Positions 25,624-32,688 of a stretch of DNA of 52,960 nucleotides are shown in pieces (the first letter of the stretch is position 1; each line of letters begins with the position of its first letter). The position numbers and the translations under genes are program-made. This stretch comes from Oerskovia merdavium. GTDB taxonomy: Bacteria; Actinomycetota; Actinomycetes; Actinomycetales; Cellulomonadaceae. The stretch is taken from assembly GCF_014836755.1 (NCBI RefSeq), contig NZ_JACSQF010000003.1, positions 19,862 through 72,821 of the forward strand, given 5' to 3'. The notes beneath the pieces are model-generated. The model saw only the letters and a list, made by a program, of their open reading frames with translations. It made no database searches and was not told the DNA's origin.

Positions 25624-25697
25624 GCCCACGTCGGCGGGCCGCGGCAGGTGGTCCATATCACGGCACGTCCCGGCCGCGCCCGGCCCCCGGCACAGCA

Positions 25698-25737
25698 CAG
25701 CGGGGTGCGCGCGGCTCTCGCCGCACGCACCCCGCTG
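25698..25737 (-). terminator. Terminator of the chvE-mmsA-mmsB operon
   Basis: CAGCGGGGTGCG and GCGGC pair with GCCGC and CGCACCCCGCTG (17 bp with one mismatch, loop TCTC), about 70 bp after the mmsB stop. No U-run. With the riboswitch and promoter this accounts for most of the 404-bp gap; 25738-25806 shows nothing further. Confidence 0.6.
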
Positions 25738-25806
25738 GTCCGGTCACGGCAGGACGGGTGTGCGCCCGTGCTGCCGTCCCCCCACCGCCACTCTCCTCAC
25801 GACGGA

Positions 25807-26979
25807 TCAGGAGAGTGCGGCGCGCCTCTTGCTCAGCAGGTCGAACGCGACCGCGAGGAGCAGGACCAGGCCCTTGATCGCCTGCTGCCAGGCGGCGTCG
25901 ACGGCCATGATCGACAAGCCCATGTTGAGCACGCCCATGATGAGCGCACCGATCATGGCCCCGGACACGCGTCCTACGCCGCCCGCGACCGCGGTGCCGC
26001 CGATGAAGCACGCGGCGATCGCGTCGAGCTCGTAGTTCATGCCCGCAGCGGCCACGCCGGCCCCGGCACGTGACGTCGTGATGACGGCCGCGACCGCCGC
26101 CAGGACACCCATGTTGACGAAGATGCCGAAGTCGACCCGGCGCGAGTTGACGCCCGACAGGACGGCCGCGTGCCGGTTCCCGCCGATCGCGTAGATGTGC
26201 CGACCGAACACGCTGCGGTTGAGCACGAACGAGTACGCGATGATGAGGATGCCCACGATGAGCAGGACGATGGGCGTGCCGCCCGAGCTGAGCGAGAGCC
26301 AGTACGTCACGACACCGATGAGCACCGCGGCCAGGACGATCTTGACGACGAACGCGGGCAGCGGCTCGACCGCGAGGTCGTGGCGGCGCAGCGAGCTCCG
26401 TGCGCGCCACTGCGCCACGGCGAAAGCCACGATCCCGATCGCGCCGATCACCAGGGTCACGACGTCGAGGTCGCCCACGAACCCGAACCAGTTGGGCACC
26501 GAGCCGTTGCTGATCGCGATGAAGCCGCTGGGGAGTCCCGCGACCGTGGTGCCGACCAGGACGATCGCCAGACCGCGGAAGATGAGCATGCCCGCGAGGG
26601 TCACGATGAACGCGGGTATCCCCACGTACGCGACCCAGAAGCCCTGCCACATCCCGACGAGCGCCCCGACCCCGAGGGACAGGACCACGGCGAGGAGCCA
26701 CGGCAGGTCCCACTGGCTCATCATGATGGCGCACAGACCGCCGACGAAGGCGACGACCGAGCCGACCGACAGGTCGATGTGTCCTGCGACGATCACCATG
26801 ACCATGCCGATCGCGAGGATCATCACGTAGGCGTTCTGCTGGATGAGGCTCGCGACGTTGTTCGGGTAGAGCAGTCGTCCGTCCGTGAGGACCTGGAACA
26901 GCAGGACGATCACGAGCAGTGCCGCGACGATGCCGTACTGGCGGACGTTGCGGCCGAGGTATTCCCTGACGGCGTTCAT
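25807..26979 (-). CDS. mmsB: Sugar ABC transporter permease (MmsB/GguB/XylH type)
   Basis: 390 residues with about ten membrane helices. The motif [20 protein letters not shown] and the coupling-loop region [24 protein letters not shown], followed by the C-terminal conserved [33 protein letters not shown], place it in the ribose/xylose/ChvE-associated permease family. It works as a homodimer with MmsA and ChvE for aldose uptake. The ATG overlaps the mmsA stop as ATGA. The middle of the protein has a ~45-residue stretch ([18 protein letters not shown]) typical of the GguB subgroup. Confidence 0.93.
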   Translation of the reverse strand: MNAVREYLGRNVRQYGIVAALLVIVLLFQVLTDGRLLYPNNVASLIQQNAYVMILAIGMVMVIVAGHIDLSVGSVVAFVGGLCAIMMSQWDLPWLLAVVLSLGVGALVGMWQGFWVAYVGIPAFIVTLAGMLIFRGLAIVLVGTTVAGLPSGFIAISNGSVPNWFGFVGDLDVVTLVIGAIGIVAFAVAQWRARSSLRRHDLAVEPLPAFVVKIVLAAVLIGVVTYWLSLSSGGTPIVLLIVGILIIAYSFVLNRSVFGRHIYAIGGNRHAAVLSGVNSRRVDFGIFVNMGVLAAVAAVITTSRAGAGVAAAGMNYELDAIAACFIGGTAVAGGVGRVSGAMIGALIMGVLNMGLSIMAVDAAWQQAIKGLVLLLAVAFDLLSKRRAALS

Positions 26980-28526
26980 CGGACGGTGACTCCCTTGTCC
27001 ATGGTCATGTAGTGCATCAGTGCTTCTTGGGTGGCGTCGGCGCGCGCGACCTCGCCGGTGATCCGGCCCTGGCTCATCGCGTAGACACGGTCGCACAGGC
27101 CGATGAGCTCGGGGAGCTCGGAGGAGATGACGACGACGGCCTTGCCGGCGTCGGCGAGCGCGTTGATGATCGCGTAGATCTCGTACTTGGCGCCCACGTC
27201 GATGCCGCGCGTCGGCTCGTCGAGGATGAGGACGTCGGGGTCGGAGTAGACCCACTTCGACAGGACGACCTTCTGCTGGTTGCCGCCCGAGAGCTTCCCG
27301 ACGACGGCCTCGACCGTCGGGGCCTTGATCCGGAAGTCGGTGCGGTAGCGCTCGGCGACCTGGGTCTCGGCCTGCGAGTCGACGACGCCCCAGCGTGAGA
27401 CCTTGCCCAGCGCCGAGGCCGAGATGTTCTCGCGGATGGTCTGGATGAGGTTGAGCCCGTACCGCTTGCGGTCCTCGGTCGCGTAGGCCAGCCCGTGGGC
27501 GATGGCCTCCTTGACGCTGCGCGTCCGGATGAGGGTCCCGTTCTTGTACACGCTGCCGGAGATCCTGGAGCCGTACGAGTGCCCGAACACGCTCATCGCG
27601 AGCTCGGTGCGCCCTGCGCCCATGAGGCCGGCCATGCCGACGATCTCGCCCGCGCGCACGTGCAGGTTCGCGTGGTCGACGACGACACGGTCGGTGTCGA
27701 TCGGGTGGTGCACCGTCCAGTCCTCGATGCGCAGGACCTCGTCGCCGATCGTCGGCTCGTGCTCCGGGAAGCGGCTGTCGAGCGAGCGGCCGACCATGCC
27801 GCGGATGATGCGGTCCTCGGTCACGGGCTCTTCGCCGTGCAGGTCGAGGGTCTCGATCGTGGCGCCGTCGCGGATGATCGTCACACGGTCGGCGATCGCG
27901 GCGATCTCGTTGAGCTTGTGGGAGATGATGATGCAGGTGATCCCGTGGCTGCGGAACTCGTCGATCAGCTTGAGCAGGTGGGCGCTGTCCTCGTCGTTGA
28001 GCGCCGCGGTGGGCTCGTCGAGGATGAGCAGGTCCACGCGCTTGGACAGTGCCTTGGCGATCTCGACGAGCTGCTGCTTGCCGACCCCGATGTCCATGGC
28101 CTTGGTCGCGGGGTTCTCGCCGAGCCCCACGCGCTCGAGCAGCGCGGCGGCCTCGCTCGTGGTCCGGTGCCAGTCGACGATCCCCGCCGAGGCCTTCTCG
28201 TTGCCGAGGAAGATGTTCTCCGCGATCGACAGGTGCGGCACGAGCGCCAGCTCCTGGTGGATGATGACGATCCCGCGGGCCTCGCTGTCCCGGATGGTCC
28301 GGAACTCGCACGTCTCGCCGTCCATGACGATCGTGCCCTCGTAGGTGCCGTGCGGGTAGACGCCCGACAGCACCTTCATCAGGGTCGACTTGCCGGCCCC
28401 GTTCTCCCCGCAGATCGCGTGGACCTCGCCTCGACGCACGTCCAGCGTGACGTCCTGCAAGGCCTTGACGCCGGGGAACTCCTTGGTGATCCCCCGCATC
28501 TCGAGGATGTTGCTCTCGCTGGCCAT
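26976..28526 (-). CDS. mmsA: Sugar ABC transporter ATPase, tandem NBD (MmsA/GguA/XylG type)
   Basis: 516 residues with two nucleotide-binding domains. NBD1 has Walker [10 protein letters not shown] (about 41-49), an atypical signature [15 protein letters not shown], Walker [13 protein letters not shown] and H-loop SHK. NBD2 has a degenerate Walker A ([10 protein letters not shown]), signature LSGGNQQKV, Walker [21 protein letters not shown] and SSELPEL in the H-loop region. This asymmetry is normal for carbohydrate uptake transporter-2 ATPases. It energises import of the sugar bound by ChvE. ATG with a GAGGAG site. Separated from chvE by two strong hairpins, it probably makes less protein than chvE. 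Confidence 0.95.
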   Translation of the reverse strand: MASESNILEMRGITKEFPGVKALQDVTLDVRRGEVHAICGENGAGKSTLMKVLSGVYPHGTYEGTIVMDGETCEFRTIRDSEARGIVIIHQELALVPHLSIAENIFLGNEKASAGIVDWHRTTSEAAALLERVGLGENPATKAMDIGVGKQQLVEIAKALSKRVDLLILDEPTAALNDEDSAHLLKLIDEFRSHGITCIIISHKLNEIAAIADRVTIIRDGATIETLDLHGEEPVTEDRIIRGMVGRSLDSRFPEHEPTIGDEVLRIEDWTVHHPIDTDRVVVDHANLHVRAGEIVGMAGLMGAGRTELAMSVFGHSYGSRISGSVYKNGTLIRTRSVKEAIAHGLAYATEDRKRYGLNLIQTIRENISASALGKVSRWGVVDSQAETQVAERYRTDFRIKAPTVEAVVGKLSGGNQQKVVLSKWVYSDPDVLILDEPTRGIDVGAKYEIYAIINALADAGKAVVVISSELPELIGLCDRVYAMSQGRITGEVARADATQEALMHYMTMDKGVTVR

Positions 28527-28559
28527 GGGTCAGCTCCTCACTCGTCCGTTCCTGTCGGG

Positions 28560-28594
28560 GGGGTCGCGCGGCGGGCGGCCCACCGCGCGACCCC
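28560..28594 (-). terminator. Intercistronic hairpin 1 between chvE and mmsA
   Basis: Perfect 12-bp arms GGGGTCGCGCGG/CCGCGCGACCCC, 11-base loop, about 35 bp upstream of mmsA. Part of a tandem pair; more likely partial termination or mRNA protection than full termination, because mmsA and mmsB have no other promoter that I see. Confidence 0.5.
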
Positions 28595-28622
28595 GCCGCT
28601 CGTCATGCTCCTGTCGTGCTCA

Positions 28623-28661
28623 CCGCGCCCGGCCCCGGGGCGCCCCCAGGGCCGGGCGCGG
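28623..28661 (-). terminator. Intercistronic hairpin 2 between chvE and mmsA
   Basis: Perfect 13-bp arms CCGCGCCCGGCCC/GGGCCGGGCGCGG, 11 bp past the chvE stop. It would shield the chvE 3' end and reduce read-through, a usual way to give more binding protein than ATPase. Confidence 0.55.
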
Positions 28662-28671
28662 CGCCGACCGG

Positions 28672-29802
28672 TCAGAGGCCGAGCTGGTCGGCCGTGTAGA
28701 AGCCGGAGTCGACGAGCGACGACTGGACGGTGTCCGACGTGACGACCTGCGGGTCGAGGAGGTAGGACGGCACGACCTTCACGCCGTTGTCGTAGGTCGT
28801 GGTGTCGTTGACCTCGACCTCCTCGCCGTCGATGATCTGCTGGACCATGGTGGCGACCTGGTCACCGAGCGTGCGGGTGTCCTTCCAGACCGTCATGGCC
28901 TGCTTGCCCGCGAGCATGTTCTTGACGTTGGCCTCGTCGGCGTCCTGACCCGTGACGAGCGGCCAGGCGTCGCCCGGCGTGTAGCCGCCACCCTCGAGCG
29001 CCTGCTCGATGCCGAGCGCGAGCGAGTCGTTGGGCGACAGGACGACGTCGACCTTCTTGTCGGTGTAGAACGAGTTGAGCCGGTTCTCCATCTCGGACTG
29101 GGCCTTGGCGGACTCCCAGCCCTGGATGCCGATCGTGGTCCAGTCGTCGACCGTGGCGGGCGCCTTGCCCGAGGGCACGACGAGCTGGCCCTTCTCGACG
29201 TAGGGGCTCAGGACGTCCCAGGCCCCCTTGAAGAAGAAGCGGGCGTTGTTGTCGTCGGGCGACCCGGCGAAGGGCTCGAGGTTGAAGGGGCCGGCACCGC
29301 CGGCCAGGCCGAGCTGCTCGACGATGAACTCGCCCTGGAGCGTGCCGACCTTCTCGTTGTCGAACGTCGCGTAGTAGTCGACGTGCTCGGAGTCGTTGAT
29401 CAGACGGTCGTAGGCGATGACCGGGATCTCCTCCTTGGCCGCCGCGTCGAGGACCGGGCCCAGGGCCGTGCCGTCGATCGAGGCGATGACGAGGACGTCG
29501 GCCCCCTGGTTGATCATGTTCTGCAGCTGCGTGATCTGCTGGTCGACCTTGTTGTCGGCGTACTGGAGGGTGGTCTCGTAGCCGGCTCCTGCGAGCAGCT
29601 CCTCGAGGTGGGCACCGTCGTTGTTCCAGCGCTCGAGGCTGCGGGTGGGCATCGCGATGCCGATCAGGGGCGTGTCGGTCCCCGTCTCGCCACCACCGGA
29701 CTCTCCACCCGAACGCTCCGAGCTGCAGGCCGTGAGAGCACCGAACAGCAGCGTCATCCCGGCAGCTGCGGCGACCGCCTTGCGCATAGACGTCATCGTC
29801 AT
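28672..29802 (-). CDS. chvE: ChvE-type sugar-binding lipoprotein
   Basis: 376 residues (374 if the second ATG at 29796 is used; the AAAGGGA site is better spaced for that one). Lipobox LTAC with the Cys near residue 26, then a Ser/Gly linker. The periplasmic-binding-protein type I fold has ChvE hallmarks: LIGIAMPTRSLERWNNDG, LQYADNKVDQQITQLQNMI, GADVLVIASIDGTAL, VIAYDRLINDSEHVDYYATFDNEKVG, VLSPNDSLALGIEQAL, VTGQDADEANVKNMLAGKQAMTVWKD. ChvE binds aldoses such as xylose, glucose, galactose and arabinose. First gene of the importer operon, controlled from a strong promoter beneath ROK-type operators. Confidence 0.94.
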   Translation of the reverse strand: MTMTSMRKAVAAAAGMTLLFGALTACSSERSGGESGGGETGTDTPLIGIAMPTRSLERWNNDGAHLEELLAGAGYETTLQYADNKVDQQITQLQNMINQGADVLVIASIDGTALGPVLDAAAKEEIPVIAYDRLINDSEHVDYYATFDNEKVGTLQGEFIVEQLGLAGGAGPFNLEPFAGSPDDNNARFFFKGAWDVLSPYVEKGQLVVPSGKAPATVDDWTTIGIQGWESAKAQSEMENRLNSFYTDKKVDVVLSPNDSLALGIEQALEGGGYTPGDAWPLVTGQDADEANVKNMLAGKQAMTVWKDTRTLGDQVATMVQQIIDGEEVEVNDTTTYDNGVKVVPSYLLDPQVVTSDTVQSSLVDSGFYTADQLGL

Positions 29803-29827
29803 TCCCTTTCGTCTTCGAACCAGGGGC

Positions 29828-29870
29828 GGGCCTCAGCTGTGAGGCCCGGGATGCCTCCGAGCCGCGGAGG
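29828..29870 (-). promoter_or_regulatory. chvE: Two leader hairpins of chvE
   Basis: Perfect 8-bp stem GGGCCTCA/TGAGGCCC with tetraloop (29828-29847), and a 6-bp stem CCTCCG/CGGAGG (29854-29870), both within the ~95-base chvE leader. Probably stabilise the transcript; no ligand-binding fold recognised. Confidence 0.4.
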
Positions 29871-29902
29871 GAATCCGCGAGGCCTCGGTCGGCACTGCAG
29901 TG

Positions 29903-29932
29903 AAACTAGCCACCCTTGAGTTCGAGCGTCAA
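29903..29932 (-). promoter_or_regulatory. chvE: chvE-mmsA-mmsB promoter
   Basis: On the minus strand, TTGACG (29927-29932), 18 bases, TAGTTT (29903-29908). The operator half-site GAGTTCGAG (29918-29926, as read on plus) lies in the spacer, so a bound repressor would cover the promoter. Confidence 0.65.
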
Positions 29933-29961
29933 GCGCAGTAATCAGTTCGTGACCTAATTGT

Positions 29962-29976
29962 GTTCGAGACTCGAAC
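29962..29976. promoter_or_regulatory. ROK operator GTTCGAG-A-CTCGAAC
   Basis: Perfect 7-1-7 palindrome in the divergent chvE/ROK gap. Its extended half CTCGAACTC recurs, inverted, at 29918-29926 in the chvE promoter spacer. Two sites about 44 bp (four turns) apart suit looping or cooperative binding by a dimeric ROK repressor. Confidence 0.6.
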
Positions 29977-30054
29977 TCAGAGTGGGGGCGGTACCACCCG
30001 GAGCACCTCGCGGATTCCCGGTTCTGCCTCCGTTCTGCGGCTCCCAGGAGCGTG

Positions 30055-30060
30055 TACGCT
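30055..30060 (+). promoter_or_regulatory. -10 box of the ROK gene
   Basis: TACGCT seven bases before the GTG at 30068, with no ribosome site; the leader would be zero to one base. Confidence 0.45.
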
Positions 30061-30067
30061 CCTTCCT

Positions 30068-31324
30068 GTGAACAACGACCGGTCCACGCCCGGCTCGCAG
30101 ACCTCACTCCGAGAAGCGAACCGAACGCGCATCGTGGATGCGGTGAAGCGCTACGGCGGACTCACCCAGGTCGAGCTCGCCGAGGCCACGGGACTCTCGA
30201 CGGCGACGGTGTCGACCATCGTCAAGGAGCTGACCCAGGCAGGGGTCGTCGACACCCGACCCACCTCGCGCTCCGGACGACGCGCCCTCAAGGTGACCCT
30301 CGCCCGCCAGCTCGGTCTCGTGGCAGGCATCCAGTTCGGCCACCGCCACCTCAAGGTCGCGCTCGGCGACTTCGGCCGCACGATCGTGGCCGAGCAGCAG
30401 ATGCCCCTGCCCGTCGACCACCGCGTCGACACGGGCCTGGACCGCGCAGCGCTCCTCGTCATGGACCTCCTCGAGCGCGTGGGCGCGTCCACGGACGAGC
30501 TCCTCACGGTCGGCATGGCCCTGCCCGCCCCGGTCGACATCTCGACCGGGATGATCTCGGTGCGCGGCATCATGCGCGGCTGGGACGACCTGCACGTCGG
30601 CCAGGTCATGTCCAAGCGCCTGGCCCGCCCCGTGGTCGTGGACAACGACGCGAACCTCGCCGCGCTCGCCGAGGCCGAGCTCGGTGCGGCCCGCGCCGTC
30701 CGCGACTCGGTGTTCGTCCGGGTCTCGTACGGGACCGGGGCTGGCGTCGTGATCAACGGGAACGTCCATCGCGGGTACGCGGGCACGGCCGGGGAGATCG
30801 GGCACGTCCAGGTCGACCCCGCCGGACCCATCTGCCGCTGCGGCAACCGTGGTTGCCTCGAGACGGTCGTCGGCTCCGACGCGCTCCTCGCCCTCCTGCG
30901 CTCGAGCCACGGCGACCTCACGCTGCGCGACGTCATCTCCCGGGCGCTGGCCGGCGACCCGGGCTGCAGCCGCGTGGTGGCCGACGCCGGTGATCGCATC
31001 GGCATCGCGGTCGCCACGCTCGCGAGCGCCATGAACCCCCAGGTCATCGTCGTGGGGGGCGAGCTCGCGGAGACCGGCGAGATCCTCGCTGGCCCCCTGC
31101 GCGACGCGGTCCGCCGGCACCTGGTGCCCAACACGATCGCGCCCGTCGAGGTCGTGCTGAGCGAGCTCGGACCCCAGGCCGAGGTCATGGGTGCGCTCGC
31201 GCTCGCGCTCCAGTCGACCGACGTCGCGAGCGACGTCCGCCTCGCCCCCGGCACGCCCGGCCCGGTCGGGCTGGCGTCGGCCCAGGACCCTGGTGGCGCG
31301 GGCCGGTCGGGAGCCCCCGGATGA
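30068..31324 (+). CDS. ROK-family transcriptional repressor (sugar-responsive)
   Basis: 418 residues from the GTG at 30068; the frame continues upstream but those codons overlap the operator and are not conserved. Winged HTH (about 15-80; LTQVELAEATGLSTATVSTIVKELTQAGVV). The ROK domain (about 90-385) contains VVDNDANLAALAEAE, the zinc motif ICRCGNRGCLE near 255-265, and GEIGHVQVDP. The kinase-type phosphate loop is replaced by AGIQFGHRHLKVALGDFG, as in repressors. Divergent from chvE, so it most likely represses that importer and is released by the imported sugar or its phosphate. The C-terminal ~30 residues are low complexity. Confidence 0.9.
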   Translation: MNNDRSTPGSQTSLREANRTRIVDAVKRYGGLTQVELAEATGLSTATVSTIVKELTQAGVVDTRPTSRSGRRALKVTLARQLGLVAGIQFGHRHLKVALGDFGRTIVAEQQMPLPVDHRVDTGLDRAALLVMDLLERVGASTDELLTVGMALPAPVDISTGMISVRGIMRGWDDLHVGQVMSKRLARPVVVDNDANLAALAEAELGAARAVRDSVFVRVSYGTGAGVVINGNVHRGYAGTAGEIGHVQVDPAGPICRCGNRGCLETVVGSDALLALLRSSHGDLTLRDVISRALAGDPGCSRVVADAGDRIGIAVATLASAMNPQVIVVGGELAETGEILAGPLRDAVRRHLVPNTIAPVEVVLSELGPQAEVMGALALALQSTDVASDVRLAPGTPGPVGLASAQDPGGAGRSGAPG

Positions 31325-31445
31325 CCCGGGCCCTCCGGGCGACGCCCCGACCCAGGACCCCGACCACCGCACGACCGCCGCACCACGACGACGTGGTGGG
31401 CACCCCGACGCCCCCGGGCGCCCGAGCACGAACAGGTGACACGAC

Positions 31446-32216
31446 GTGAGCAGCTCCTCCGCCCTCCCCGCACTGTCGCTGCACGGCATCGACAAGTCGT
31501 TCGGCGCGGTCCGCGCCCTCGAGGGCATCGACCTCGAGGTCCATCGCGGCGAGGTCGTCGCGCTCGTGGGCGACAACGCCGCGGGCAAGTCGACGCTCGC
31601 CAAGGTCATCGCGGGCGTGCTGACCCCGGACGCGGGCATCATCGAGTCCGACGGCGTCCCGGTCACCATCCCCTCCCCGGCCGCGGCGCACGCGCTGGGC
31701 ATCGCGACCGTCTTCCAGGACCTCGCGCTGTGCGACAACCTCGACGTGGTCTCCAACCTCTACCTGGGGCGCGAGCTGCACCGGGGTCCGCGCCTCGACG
31801 AGGCCGCGATGGAGGAGAACGCGCGGCGCATCCTGCGCGACCTCACGTCCCGCATCCCCTCGGTGCGCACGCTCGTCTCCGACCTGTCGGGCGGGCAGCG
31901 CCAGAGCGTCGCGATCGCCCGCACGCTCCTCGGCGACCCGCGCATCGTGGTGCTCGACGAGCCCACGGCCTCGCTGTCCGTCTCGCAGACGGCCGAGGTC
32001 CTGACCCACATCGAGCGCCTGCGCGACCTGGGCCACGCCGTGATCCTCATCAGCCACAACATGACCGACGTGCGCGCGGTCGCGGACCGGATCGAGGTGC
32101 TGCGCCACGGGCGCAACAACGGCAGCTTCTCGGGCCCCGGCACGAGCTACGAGGAGATCATCGCCGCGATCACCGGCGCCATGACGACGCCGCGACGCAG
32201 CGTGCGCCTGGGCTGA
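31446..32216 (+). CDS. Orphan sugar ABC transporter ATPase (single NBD)
   Basis: 256 residues. Walker A GDNAAGKST (about 38-46), Q-loop VFQDLALCDNLDVVSNLYLGREL, signature LSGGQRQSVAIARTLL, Walker B IVVLDEPTASLS, H-loop ISHN. It resembles the single-domain FrcA-type ATPases of the ribose/fructose importer family. No permease or binding protein follows, so it may serve distant subunits or substitute for MmsA. GTG start with AGGTGA upstream; it lies 121 bp after the ROK gene and is probably co-transcribed with it. Confidence 0.85.
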   Translation: MSSSSALPALSLHGIDKSFGAVRALEGIDLEVHRGEVVALVGDNAAGKSTLAKVIAGVLTPDAGIIESDGVPVTIPSPAAAHALGIATVFQDLALCDNLDVVSNLYLGRELHRGPRLDEAAMEENARRILRDLTSRIPSVRTLVSDLSGGQRQSVAIARTLLGDPRIVVLDEPTASLSVSQTAEVLTHIERLRDLGHAVILISHNMTDVRAVADRIEVLRHGRNNGSFSGPGTSYEEIIAAITGAMTTPRRSVRLG

Positions 32217-32368
32217 GCCCAGGCCGACAGGTGGTGCCGGGGCCACCGAGCTCCCGAAGGGCCCTCCGCCCGCCGGGCCCAGACCCGCCGGACAGCTCCC
32301 CGCACCGTGCGTGGCGCCGTCGGGCCGCACGACGCGCACGAACGTGCCGCGGCCGCGAGCGCCGCACG

Positions 32369-32393
32369 TGACGTCCCCGTGAACGGGACGTCA
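32369..32393. promoter_or_regulatory. Dyad TGACGTCCC-N7-GGGACGTCA
   Basis: Perfect 9-bp inverted repeat with 7-base spacing, about 100 bp upstream of the candidate synthase promoter and 153 bp after the ATPase stop. It could be an operator for the operon or a late terminator for the ATPase gene; symmetry without a T-run favours a protein-binding site. Confidence 0.45.
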
Positions 32394-32484
32394 GCCACCG
32401 TGACGGGGCGTTACCACCGGGTTGCCGACCTGTGGAGATGTGGGCGCACACCTCGCATCACGCGCGAAACGGACGGCGCGGTGC

Positions 32485-32514
32485 TTCCGTCCTGCCCGCG
32501 TCTGCCCCTACGTT
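32485..32514 (+). promoter_or_regulatory. Promoter candidate for the synthase operon
   Basis: TTCCGT (32485-32490), 18 bases, TACGTT (32509-32514). The expected start is near 32521, giving a leader of about 170 bases. Only moderately close to consensus. Confidence 0.35.
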
Positions 32515-32688
32515 CGGAGCACGACACCGCAGGAGGTCCGGGGACACCCGGTCACCCGCCGTCGTGACAGGCACGCAGGGGTGTCTCTGCCCGTCCCGAC
32601 GTCATCGCCGCCGCCGCTCTCGAGCCGCCGTGCGCGTCCTGCGCGCCACGACGACCCGACCTGGTCTCGTCGTCCGGCGGAGGTACGC

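Larger units (their letters stand above)
32217..32688. other. 472-bp region upstream of the polysaccharide operon
   Basis: No convincing gene. It contains a short hairpin just after the ATPase stop (GGTGG/CCACC at 32230-32247), a 9-bp-arm dyad at 32369-32393, and a promoter candidate at 32485-32514. A frame open upstream of the synthase start from 32422 has no ribosome site and poor family similarity before 32689. The long space suggests regulated expression of the synthase operon. Confidence 0.5.

Noticed and set aside
32422-32688. Longer N-terminus for the cellulose-synthase-like gene
   Set aside because: The added residues are Arg/Pro-rich and unlike the family, whereas the ATG at 32689 has GGAGG at good spacing and begins directly with a membrane helix.
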